DNA from: SIG701 sp045539595 | GTDB lineage: Bacteria > Bacillota > Clostridia > Oscillospirales > CAG-272 | Length of the DNA stretch: 48,626 nt | Reading direction: 5' to 3' | NCBI GenBank assembly: GCA_045539595.1 | Contig: JAZQFQ010000102.1 | Coordinates: forward strand, 1 to 48,626 | Shown here: positions 24,552 to 32,242 of the stretch, piece by piece | How positions within the stretch are numbered: position 1 is the stretch's first letter | Layout: every line of letters starts with the position of its first letter | The notes under the pieces: model-generated | Told to the model about the DNA's origin: nothing | What the model saw: the letters and a program-made list of their open reading frames with translations, nothing else | Databases searched by the model: none | Made by a program: the position numbers and the translations under genes

Positions 24552-25349
24552 ATGGCAGACATTTCCTTCAATCGGTCACGTTTTCTGCAGGCCGGCTATG
24601 CCATCACTGCGGAGGCACACCCGCGTTTCAACATCGGAACGTATAAGGAAAAGAAACTGCATCTCGTTCTGAAGCATTATTTTGAACCGCTTACAGCGTG
24701 TCACGAAGTTCCTCACGCCGGCTATATTGCGGATATTCGGAGAGCAGATGGAATTGTGGAAATACAGACCTCCGGCTTTGCGTCCATGAAGGGCAAGCTG
24801 GAGGCTTTTTTGCCCGATTCCGCCGTCACGGTGGTCTATCCCATTGCCGAGAAAAAATGGGTGACGTGGATCGATCCCGAAACCGGGGATATCCAGCCCC
24901 GGCATCGATCCCCGAAGAAGGGATCACCGCTGGATATCATTCCCGAGATGATTTTCATTCTGGATTTTTTGCAGAATCCGAACCTGATCCTTCGTGCTGT
25001 GATGCTGGAAATCGAGGAATACCGTATGCTGGACGGCAAACGAAGCCGCTCCCGCAAGCGCGGATCCTCCCGCTACGAGCGGATGCCGCTGGATATCTAT
25101 CGCGTGTACGACTTCCATGATACCGCGGATTATATCCGGTTGCTGCCGTTTGCACCCGGGGCTGTGTTTACCGCCAAAGAACTGTCGGAGGCATGCGGAT
25201 TTCGCGGCCGCCGGCTCAGTGCCGCCATCCGCGTACTGGAGCGAGTGGAAGCCATCGTCCGCGACGGAAAGCAGGGACGTGCTTTCCGGTATCGCATTTG
25301 TGAAATTCCTTTCGATTCCGATTGCAATCGGGAAGAAAATAGAGTATAA
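24552..25349 (+). CDS. Conserved protein with nuclease-like motif and C-terminal winged helix
   Basis: 265 residues; not a family I can name with confidence (possibly the DUF8091 group). Residues 55-85 read AGYIADIRRADGIVEIQTSGF and then KGKLEAFL. Asp61, Glu70-x-Gln72 and a following Lys are arranged like a PD-(D/E)XK nuclease core with Gln in the EXK position. Then come VVYPIAEKKWVTWIDPETGD and a basic tract (KRSRSRKRGSSR at about 162-173), and a winged-helix-like end (GAVFTAKELSEACGFRGRRLSAAIRVLERVEAI). DNA or RNA binding or cleavage is inferred. It is translationally coupled to the BlaI-like gene and has no SD of its own. Confidence 0.6.
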   Translation: MADISFNRSRFLQAGYAITAEAHPRFNIGTYKEKKLHLVLKHYFEPLTACHEVPHAGYIADIRRADGIVEIQTSGFASMKGKLEAFLPDSAVTVVYPIAEKKWVTWIDPETGDIQPRHRSPKKGSPLDIIPEMIFILDFLQNPNLILRAVMLEIEEYRMLDGKRSRSRKRGSSRYERMPLDIYRVYDFHDTADYIRLLPFAPGAVFTAKELSEACGFRGRRLSAAIRVLERVEAIVRDGKQGRAFRYRICEIPFDSDCNREENRV

Positions 25350-25385
25350 TACTGTTTGTGATTTTGTTGTGTGAAGGAGTGTGCC

Positions 25386-26588
25386 ATGAGCCGTAAACCA
25401 AAGGGCATCGATATCCCGTGGATTTTTATCATTTTGGCATTTGTATTCGGCGCGTGGCCGATCGGCGTAGTTCTCGTCCTTCTTCGGGAATTGCCTATCA
25501 GTACTTCCGCCGCCGATACAACGCAAAATTCGGCAAAAGCCGCAGATGTAAATGCGGAAAAGAAAAGCCGCTCCGCCCCGAAAAAGAAGAAAAACAAGAA
25601 GAAGCAGAAATCTGGTAAGGTAACAATTCTGCGCATCGTGGCGGTGGCGCTTGTTGTTTTGGGTGTCGTGGCCGGCCTGTCGGAATTTTCCGATATGATA
25701 GCCTATGGATTCGGCAGTCATAATATTGAAAATCTGATGACGGCACTGTACTTCGTTCTGGGCGGTTGTGCTTCCTGGCTGATCGCCAATGTATTTCATA
25801 AGCAGGAGCGGGAAACGGCCCGCTATGCAGCCATCATCGGAGAGCAGGACAGCGTCAGTCTGATGAAAATTTCCTCTGCCACATCCCATAAGCTCGGACG
25901 GGTCAAGCGGGATATCCAGAATATGATCGACGACGGATTGTTTGGCGATCAGGCGTATATCGATCATGCCAATCTTTGCTTTATGCGCACGCCGGAGGCC
26001 AAGCCGGACGGCGTGGCACAGACGATGGATGCGCAGCGGCGCACCATGTCCTCTGTCGCGCGGGACCTGGGGGCAGACGCCCCGGTGGATATGTCGGACT
26101 ATGATTCCATTCTGAAAAAGATCCGCTGCTTGGATGAAGATATTGTGGATGAATCCGTGTCTGCACGGATCCGCCGTATCGAGTCCATCACCCGCCACAT
26201 TTTCCATTATGTAAATGAAAAGCCGGAGAAGAAAAACGAAATCCGTATGTTCATGAATTACTACCTTCCGACCACCCTGAAACTGCTGGAATCCTACCGA
26301 CGGATTGAGCAGGTGGGCGTGGCAGGGCAGAACATGCGGGATACTAAAGACAATATTGAGAAGATCCTCGATATGCTGGTCGTTGGTTTTGAAGGACAGA
26401 TGGATCAACTCTTCAAAACAGAAAGTCTGGATATCACCAGCGACATTGAAGTGTTGGAGCAGATGATGAACAAAGACGGTCTGACCGACCACTCGGATTT
26501 TGTCATCCGGGAGGAATATTCCGATGAGATCACGGACGATCTCACGGACACCGGCACAGCCAGCGCGAAAAAACCGTTGGATATGTGA
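25386..26588 (+). CDS. XpaC-like 5-bromo-4-chloroindolyl phosphate hydrolysis family protein
   Basis: 400 residues. Two N-terminal hydrophobic segments (IPWIFIILAFVFGAWPIGVVLVLL and ILRIVAVALVVLGVVAGL) flank a very lysine-rich stretch (about 60-75), then a third hydrophobic segment and a helical cytoplasmic domain. FMNYYLPTTLKLLESYRRIE is the signature of the XpaC family, often found with TelA-type tellurite-resistance proteins; the name refers to an indirect phenotype and the function is unknown. No TelA gene is adjacent. GAAGGAG lies about 7 bases before the ATG at 25386, which I prefer to a GTG at 25371. Confidence 0.75.
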   Translation: MSRKPKGIDIPWIFIILAFVFGAWPIGVVLVLLRELPISTSAADTTQNSAKAADVNAEKKSRSAPKKKKNKKKQKSGKVTILRIVAVALVVLGVVAGLSEFSDMIAYGFGSHNIENLMTALYFVLGGCASWLIANVFHKQERETARYAAIIGEQDSVSLMKISSATSHKLGRVKRDIQNMIDDGLFGDQAYIDHANLCFMRTPEAKPDGVAQTMDAQRRTMSSVARDLGADAPVDMSDYDSILKKIRCLDEDIVDESVSARIRRIESITRHIFHYVNEKPEKKNEIRMFMNYYLPTTLKLLESYRRIEQVGVAGQNMRDTKDNIEKILDMLVVGFEGQMDQLFKTESLDITSDIEVLEQMMNKDGLTDHSDFVIREEYSDEITDDLTDTGTASAKKPLDM

Positions 26589-26591
26589 TAC

Positions 26592-26624
26592 AAAGAAAGC
26601 CTACCCACGACGGGTAGGCTTTTC
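26592..26624. terminator. Terminator after the xpaC-like gene
   Basis: AAAGCCTACCC (26596-26606) and GGGTAGGCTTT (26612-26622) with an A-run before and T-run after, usable in both directions. Confidence 0.85.
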
Positions 26625-26639
26625 GATTTTTTTGAATCA

Positions 26640-26673
26640 GATCCTCCCTGTCCGCTATGCGGATAGGGGGATC
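26640..26673. other. Second inverted repeat between convergent genes
   Basis: An imperfect stem of about 15 bp: GATCC...TCCGC (26640-26655) against GCGGA...GGATC (26659-26673), three-base loop. It lies just after the stop of the minus-strand DUF6320 gene. No T-run follows on the minus strand. Confidence 0.45.
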
Positions 26674-26683
26674 TATCTTTAAT

Positions 26684-27379
26684 TCAAATAAAAAACTTTC
26701 GTTCCATAGATTCTCTTGCCGGGCGGCAGATGGCCAGGAAAATCAGCATGCCGCCAAGAAGCACCAGTGTGGTCAGCGGATACAAGGACCATCCGATAAA
26801 GCGGGAGAACCCGAAGGTAATATTGATCAGAAATTCCGTCAGCAGCGTCAAGGCACCGAACGCAATGAACGCACCGCCGAAGATGTATAACTTGCCTCGC
26901 TTCACATACCGCACAAGAGATACCGCCGCAGTTACGATAGCGCACACACCGCCGATCACGGGAAGAGCAAAACTAAGATACCAATGCCCCCCTGTGGCAA
27001 AATTGATATACAGCACATAGAGGGCCACCGTAGCAAATCCGCAGGGAACAAAGATCACGGGATTGGGATCCCGGAACCACATCGGCAAAATCAGAATTAC
27101 ATAGGCTGTCACGAGGGCGCCGATCACATAGCCGGCCCATGTCAGCGTTCCGTTCAACTGCAGATCACACAGCAGCACGATCAGGATAGGCAGAAGAAAC
27201 GCCGCACTTAAAATGATCAGCGGCCAGCGGGATGAGGAGGAAGAAGCAGGATGTTTTCCCGCAGGGTACAATTCCTCCCCCGATTCCCGGGTGATATCCG
27301 GGTGGAAAACTATCGTGGCACAAAGAGGGCATTGTTTCTCCGTATCCGCCAGCTTTACACCGCATTTAACACAATACAT
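26684..27379 (-). CDS. DUF6320-type membrane protein with N-terminal zinc ribbon
   Basis: 231 residues. The N-terminus MYCVKCGVKL and CPLCATIV form a two-CxxC zinc ribbon, followed by a Ser-rich linker and six or so membrane helices (about 52-215). I recognise the layout as DUF6320. Members tend to lie beside alpha/beta-hydrolase and acyltransferase-like genes, as here. No function is established. AAGGAGGT lies 6 bases before the ATG, and the gene begins 12 bases after the esterase-acyltransferase fusion, so the two form an operon. Confidence 0.75.
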   Translation of the reverse strand: MYCVKCGVKLADTEKQCPLCATIVFHPDITRESGEELYPAGKHPASSSSSRWPLIILSAAFLLPILIVLLCDLQLNGTLTWAGYVIGALVTAYVILILPMWFRDPNPVIFVPCGFATVALYVLYINFATGGHWYLSFALPVIGGVCAIVTAAVSLVRYVKRGKLYIFGGAFIAFGALTLLTEFLINITFGFSRFIGWSLYPLTTLVLLGGMLIFLAICRPARESMERKFFI

Positions 27380-27391
27380 ATGTCTACCTCC

Positions 27392-29554
27392 TTAATTCGG
27401 ACGATTGCTTTGCACCTGCACAGGCAAGCCCATGTCCCGCAGCACGCAGTGGAAATGATATTCCAATTTCGGCTCGCGGATGTTACGGATGAAATTGATG
27501 CGCAGTTTGTCCCCGTAGGACAAAACGCCGCAGTTATAGGGTGCCGTTGCCTGGATGCCCAGGATGAAATCCATGGTCTCTACATAGGGCGTCATCGCCT
27601 CGGGCAGCGTTACCGCGCCCAGATTGGATAATGTGAGACAAGATTTGCGCTCACCCACGGAATCAAATACGGCCTTCATCACGATGTTTTTGATAAACAG
27701 CGGCATCAGGCGCACCGCCAGAAGCAGTTCGCTGTTTACGTTGGTGGCGATCTTCATACTCATCTGCTTCGGGTTGATATCCATGCCCATCCGATGGCGG
27801 ATCGCCTGACAGATTTCCTCAAAGGTGTACTCCCCCAGCTGAGGCAGGATCTCCGGCGTGGTGTACAAGGCGAAATTCCGCAGTGTACGGCTGGGGAACA
27901 GCTTGCGCAGATTGACCGGAATCAGCACCTTCAGCGGCTTCCGCTTCTTGGGATTGGGAACGGAATCCTTCTGCAGATTCTGCATGGCCATCATCGTTGC
28001 CGCGCACAAAAAGGTGGTCAGACTGACACCGTACTCGTGGGCCTTGGCAAGCACGTCCTTGGCGGAGATTTCAAAACAGGTCAGATGAAGAAATCCGGAA
28101 ACCTCCGGTGTGCCGGTTAAGCGCCAAGCGGTTCGTTCCTGCCGGCTGGCGGAAACGCTGCCCGCGTATTTCAGAAAACTGTCCTCCATCTCCGCCTCGG
28201 ACGGTTCCTCCAGTCGGCCGAGCACTCCGTGTTCGGCCGGTATGTGGACACCGTGCTTTTGCTCCAGATATTCGGCAACCAGGCTTTTCAGAAAGATCAG
28301 AGCACCGTTTCCGTCCGTCAGCGAGTGGAACAACTCCACCGCAATGCGGCGGTTGTATACGATCACGCGGAACGCGCATCGGTTGATTTCTTCCCGGGAC
28401 ATCTTGGTGAGGGGATAACTGCTTTCCTCCCGGATGTCCGGTACCTCGGACAACTGCTGCAGATAGTACCAGAACACGCCGCGGCGCAGTCGGACGGCGA
28501 TGGAGGGAAAACGACGCACGGTTACATCCAGCGCTGTTCTCAGCACCTCCATGTCCACCGGTTCCTTCAGCGTGGCCGACAAGCGGAACACATTGCTCCA
28601 GTTCTGGGTGCGTGCGGCGGGATATATCTTGGCCGCATTGTCCAGACGAAGCCAGCGCAGTTTGTTTTCTTTGGCCATGACCTGGTTCAGAAAACGGTTG
28701 ATGGCAGACAGATCTTTCTGATCTTCCGCCAGACCGTAGAGAATGTAGGCGTGCCATCGGTCGGGAGCCGCGATGCACTGACTTCTGCATCCGGCGGCCA
28801 GAAGACGTTCATGCATATCCCTGGCGTCACTGTACATGATTTCGTTTTTGCCCACAAAAATCAGTGAAGGCGGCATTCCCTCTAAATCGGCGAACAGGGG
28901 GGAAACCAGCGGATTGCGGGGATCGTTGGTGTAACTGGCCGCAAAGAAGCCGAGAATTTCTTTTGTCATGGACGGATCGGCGTCCCGATTGGCGGCGTAA
29001 GACTCGCCCGAGGCAGTCAGATCGGTCCAGGGAGAAATCGCGATGATTCCGCAGGGCATCGGCAGATGATCCTCTCGCAAACGCATACAGAGCGAATAAC
29101 ACAAACCGCCGCCGGCGCTCTCGCCGCACAGGGTGACATGCTCCGCACTATAGCCTTTCTCCAACAGGTACTGATAGGCTTCCATAACATCATCCAGCGC
29201 GGCGGGGAAAGGATTCTCCGGTGCCAGCCGGTAGGCGGCACAAAAAACGCGGGTGCCGCTTTGTACAGCCAGCATGGCCCCCACGCCGGTGGAGTATTCC
29301 AAGTCCCCGCAGGTGAAGCCGCCGCCGTGCAGGTACAGGATTACGCCTTGACGGCGCTCATCCTTGGGAATCACCCACGCGCCGCCAAATTGGTCAAAGG
29401 CGTGCTCTTTGACCATGACCTGGCCCTTCTGACGGAATTCCATCAACTCACCGATCTTGTTCTGGCATTTTCGGATGGTTTTCAGGGATGCACTGCCCAG
29501 CAGCGGTTTCAGGATGGCAAGCTGTGTGCGAATGGTTTTAGCAGATAATGGCAT
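27392..29554 (-). CDS. Fusion of HSL-type esterase and condensation-like acyltransferase
   Basis: 720 residues. Residues 1 to about 300 are an alpha/beta-hydrolase of the hormone-sensitive-lipase family: oxyanion motif HGGGF (76-80), nucleophile Ser146 in GESAGG, His268 in DRWHAY. The acid expected near 236-240 is Glu238 in GKNEIM instead of the usual Asp. Residues about 310-720 resemble the WS/DGAT-PapA-condensation superfamily: SLTDG preceded by His410 gives HxxxDG (His410, Asp414), and NAAKIYPAARTQNWSNVFRLSA resembles the opening of alcohol-acyltransferase-like domains. An acyl-transfer pathway in which the two domains share an ester is inferred. GAAGGA lies 7 bases before the ATG. It is followed by the DUF6320 gene. 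Confidence 0.8.
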   Translation of the reverse strand: MPLSAKTIRTQLAILKPLLGSASLKTIRKCQNKIGELMEFRQKGQVMVKEHAFDQFGGAWVIPKDERRQGVILYLHGGGFTCGDLEYSTGVGAMLAVQSGTRVFCAAYRLAPENPFPAALDDVMEAYQYLLEKGYSAEHVTLCGESAGGGLCYSLCMRLREDHLPMPCGIIAISPWTDLTASGESYAANRDADPSMTKEILGFFAASYTNDPRNPLVSPLFADLEGMPPSLIFVGKNEIMYSDARDMHERLLAAGCRSQCIAAPDRWHAYILYGLAEDQKDLSAINRFLNQVMAKENKLRWLRLDNAAKIYPAARTQNWSNVFRLSATLKEPVDMEVLRTALDVTVRRFPSIAVRLRRGVFWYYLQQLSEVPDIREESSYPLTKMSREEINRCAFRVIVYNRRIAVELFHSLTDGNGALIFLKSLVAEYLEQKHGVHIPAEHGVLGRLEEPSEAEMEDSFLKYAGSVSASRQERTAWRLTGTPEVSGFLHLTCFEISAKDVLAKAHEYGVSLTTFLCAATMMAMQNLQKDSVPNPKKRKPLKVLIPVNLRKLFPSRTLRNFALYTTPEILPQLGEYTFEEICQAIRHRMGMDINPKQMSMKIATNVNSELLLAVRLMPLFIKNIVMKAVFDSVGERKSCLTLSNLGAVTLPEAMTPYVETMDFILGIQATAPYNCGVLSYGDKLRINFIRNIREPKLEYHFHCVLRDMGLPVQVQSNRPN

Positions 29555-29581
29555 TCTATCATCCTTCTTTTATGATACAGT

Positions 29582-29623
29582 AAAGAGGCTTATGGATTCC
29601 CGGTGGGATCTGTAAGCCTCTTT
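29582..29623 (-). terminator. Probable terminator after the XRE regulator
   Basis: AAAGAGGCTTA (29582-29592) and TAAGCCTCTTT (29613-29623), with a smaller GGATTCCC/GGGATC pairing inside. On the minus strand only TTT follows, so strength is uncertain. It separates the XRE gene from the fusion gene downstream. Confidence 0.6.
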
Positions 29624-29670
29624 GTCATGAATGGTGCAATACGATGGGGTATGATGCATACAGTATACGA

Positions 29671-30567
29671 TTATTTTGCAAACTGCTCCAGAAGTTTAAT
29701 CTTTTCCGTGGAGTATTGATAGGCGTTTTTAAAGTCTCCCAGCGTGCTGGCACAGCTTTCCAGCGCATCCAGCACACGGAAGGCTGTAAAGAATCCCCGT
29801 TCGGCGGATGCGTGAACCCTTTGCAAAAGAGCGAACGCATCATCGTGCCGATCCTTCCTCATCATTTCCTTGGCAGAGATCACATCCCGGTATATTCGGG
29901 AAACGATCAGCCCGGATTCATTCAGCATCACTGCCGTAGTTGGCCGGTCGTTGTCGAGGGCGTCCAGCGCATGAAGATATACAAATATCTCCGGCGGAAT
30001 ACGGGAGGATGGATAACGGAATGCGTCGAGCAGTTCCCGGGGGATCCGATTCTGATTGGCGCATCGAATGAGAAGAAGCAGAAAGCGGATCGTGGAAGTG
30101 AGCGACTCCGAGGCATAGGTACACCCGGAAAGGGCATCCTGCGCCGCAGTAAGATGGGTGGAAGCCGTAACCAGTGCGTGATTGGCACAGGCGGCACTTG
30201 CCTGCGCGAAGGAACACTCCGCCATGATCATGCGGATTTCGTCGTCAGGGCGGGGAAGTTCCCGGCAAATCGAAAGACACGCGGCGTAATCACCGGAATG
30301 ATACAGTCGGCGGATTTCCCGGATGCGGCTCATTTTCGTAAATTCGGAGATTTCCTCATCCGATGAGGCAAAGAAATACCCGACGGGAACTTCCAGCCGC
30401 TCGGCAAGATAGGTCAGGGTGGGCAGAGAAGGCGTTGCATTGCCGTTCTCAATCAGGCTGAGCATATTGCGGGTGATGACATCCCCGCACAACTCCGTCT
30501 GTGTCATGGAGCAGCTCAGTCGCAGAGCGCGAATTTTTTTACCGATTTCACTGAATTTCGGGTCCAT
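29671..30567 (-). CDS. XRE-family regulator with TPR-like C-terminal domain
   Basis: 298 residues. Residues about 8-65 are a helix-turn-helix (IGKKIRALRLSCSMTQTELCGDVITRNMLSLIENGNATPSLPTLTYLAERLEVPVGYFF), typical of the SinR/Xre fold. The rest is helical with spacing like tetratricopeptide repeats (RRLYHSGDYAACLSICREL, then DDAFALLQRVHASAERGFF, then LGDFKNAYQYSTEKIKLL), as in Rgg/PlcR-type regulators, where it binds a peptide. No peptide gene was found nearby. It starts 5 bases after the divIVA stop with no clear SD, so translation is probably coupled. Confidence 0.85.
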   Translation of the reverse strand: MDPKFSEIGKKIRALRLSCSMTQTELCGDVITRNMLSLIENGNATPSLPTLTYLAERLEVPVGYFFASSDEEISEFTKMSRIREIRRLYHSGDYAACLSICRELPRPDDEIRMIMAECSFAQASAACANHALVTASTHLTAAQDALSGCTYASESLTSTIRFLLLLIRCANQNRIPRELLDAFRYPSSRIPPEIFVYLHALDALDNDRPTTAVMLNESGLIVSRIYRDVISAKEMMRKDRHDDAFALLQRVHASAERGFFTAFRVLDALESCASTLGDFKNAYQYSTEKIKLLEQFAK

Positions 30568-30572
30568 GCTGC

Positions 30573-31379
30573 TCAGTCTTTCTTGGTGGGCAGACGGATG
30601 CCGTATTTCTGATCCATTTCCGTCAGGGCGCGGTGTATGGTCTCAGTGACGGATGTCTGGTAGTAGGCTACTTTTTCTTTCAGGTCCCGGTTGCGATTTT
30701 CAAAATCAGCCAGGAGTGAAGATGTGCTGTCCCGCATTTCCCGCAATACCGTCAACAATTCGCTGACGCAGTGATCCGTAGATGTGTGCAGCTCGGTGCT
30801 GATCTGCGACAGCATACTGTCGGCCGCGTCGGACAAGCGTGAGTGGATATACGTGGCTTCATTTTCGGTTTCCGTCATAATCCGCGCGGCTTCCGCATTG
30901 GCGGAGGCGATAATACGGTCGGCGGAGGAGTTTGCATTGATCAGAATATCACCGATTTGGGCACTGATCTGATCGTATTTCATGGATTTCTTGATTTCAT
31001 CGGATTCCGGATCCTGCGAGGGAGCCTTTTTCGCTTCCGCCAATTGGGCGGCATGCGCATCCAATTGGGATTGCAGGGATGCGATCTGCTCCGCCAGACG
31101 GGCGTTTTCTTCTTTCAGATTGTCATTGGATTCGCGAAGGGCGGCCAGCACTGCCTCGGCTTCTTCTTTGGCCTTTTGTGCGGCGGCGGTTTCCTCTTTG
31201 GCCGCGGCAGCGGCGGTGTCTGCGTCGGCGAGACGCGCATCCGCGGCGGCAATCTGTGCGCGAAGATCTGCCTCACGAGCTTCAAAATCACGGTTCAGGT
31301 CAATAATATAGGCGTTAACGTCCTCGCGTTTGTATCCGCTTAATGCGGAGCGGAATGCTACATCTTTCTGATTCGCCAT
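30573..31379 (-). CDS. divIVA: DivIVA-like coiled-coil protein
   Basis: 268 residues. FRSALSGYKREDVNAYIIDLNRDFEAREADL at the N-terminus is the DivIVA membrane-curvature-binding domain (GYxxxxVDxF-like signature), followed by a long Ala/Glu/Lys-rich coiled coil (about 35-130), a break, and more coiled coil. DivIVA proteins mark cell poles or septa and recruit division or growth factors. ATG 31379 gives the classical short N-terminus; a GTG nine bases upstream is in frame but less likely. The only SD (TGAGGAT) is separated from the ATG by a hairpin. Downstream XRE gene is 5 bases away. Confidence 0.82.
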   Translation of the reverse strand: MANQKDVAFRSALSGYKREDVNAYIIDLNRDFEAREADLRAQIAAADARLADADTAAAAAKEETAAAQKAKEEAEAVLAALRESNDNLKEENARLAEQIASLQSQLDAHAAQLAEAKKAPSQDPESDEIKKSMKYDQISAQIGDILINANSSADRIIASANAEAARIMTETENEATYIHSRLSDAADSMLSQISTELHTSTDHCVSELLTVLREMRDSTSSLLADFENRNRDLKEKVAYYQTSVTETIHRALTEMDQKYGIRLPTKKD

Positions 31380-31388
31380 GATATACAC

Positions 31389-31403
31389 GCGCTGTGACAG
31401 CGC
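31389..31403 (-). promoter_or_regulatory. Hairpin between SD and start codon of divIVA
   Basis: GCGCTG, loop TCA, CAGCGC on the minus strand (31403-31389), a perfect 6-bp GC stem. TGAGGAT (31410-31404) abuts its 5' side, and 9 bases separate its 3' side from the ATG at 31379. The same layout occurs before murA. Confidence 0.55.
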
Positions 31404-31430
31404 ATCCTCACATAATATTTATACACAAAC

Positions 31431-31459
31431 AGTATAGCATAATCCGGCAAAAAATGCAA
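31431..31459 (-). promoter_or_regulatory. Promoter of divIVA
   Basis: On the minus strand, TTGCAT (31459-31454), a 17-base spacer, TATACT (31436-31431). Confidence 0.7.
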
Positions 31460-31530
31460 CGGTTGTCTGCAGGATTCCCGATATATATTTCTTTTTTATG
31501 GAAAAGAAGTGAAAAACAGCGGATTTTCTA

Positions 31531-31559
31531 TGGACGAAAGGGAAATATTGTGATATAAT
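31531..31559 (+). promoter_or_regulatory. Promoter of the MBL-gltX-glnS operon
   Basis: TGGACG (31531-31536), a 17-base spacer, TATAAT (31554-31559). About 47 bases lie between the expected start and the ATG at 31613. Confidence 0.6.
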
Positions 31560-31612
31560 ACTCCTGATATGGTACTGTTTCCGAAATTGCATATCAACTA
31601 TTGGAGAACTGT

Positions 31613-32242
31613 ATGATAATAGAGAGTATTCCCACCGCGTATCCCGCCGGGAATTGTTGGCTTTGTTATGACGAAGCATCACGACATGCGGCTCTGGTGG
31701 ATCCGCCTGCTCCTGCGGATGCGGTGGATGCAGTACTGCGTGAGCGCGATCTGCATCTGGATGTCATTCTTTTGACGCATGGACATTTTGATCATATTTT
31801 CGGAGTAGATGCACTGCGTGATCGGTACGGCGTGCCGGCGGCTATCCATGAAGCGGACGCCGATATGCTGGGCGATCCTATGAAGAACGCATCCATGCTG
31901 TTCTTCGGTGAGAGGCATGTCTACCGCCCGGCGGACAAGCTGCTGCGGGACGGCGACGAAATTTTCGTGGGTACATCGGTTATCCGTGTTATGCATACCC
32001 CCGGCCATTCCCCCGGATCGGTCTGCTACTGTATGGGCAAGGACTGTATCACCGGCGACACCTTGTTCCGGGAGAGCATCGGCCGGACCGATCTCCCCGG
32101 CGGGGATTGGGAAACGATGTGCCGCACGCTGGACAGCCTTGGGGATTGGTCGGAGCGGATCCGCATTTATCCCGGCCATGGGGAATCGTCAGGCATGGCG
32201 CACGAGAAGAAATACAACCCTTATCTGCAAAGGAGAAAATAA
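31613..32242 (+). CDS. Metallo-beta-lactamase-fold hydrolase (glyoxalase II-like)
   Basis: 209 residues. THGHFDH is the HxHxDH two-metal motif. MHTPGHSPGSVCY, GDTLFRESIGRTDLPGGD and YPGHGESSGMAHEKKYNPYL follow, the standard run of the hydroxyacylglutathione-hydrolase branch. It likely hydrolyses a small thioester or related compound; the precise substrate is unknown. GGAG precedes the ATG by 6 bases. It overlaps gltX by one base (TAATG). Confidence 0.9.
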   Translation: MIIESIPTAYPAGNCWLCYDEASRHAALVDPPAPADAVDAVLRERDLHLDVILLTHGHFDHIFGVDALRDRYGVPAAIHEADADMLGDPMKNASMLFFGERHVYRPADKLLRDGDEIFVGTSVIRVMHTPGHSPGSVCYCMGKDCITGDTLFRESIGRTDLPGGDWETMCRTLDSLGDWSERIRIYPGHGESSGMAHEKKYNPYLQRRK

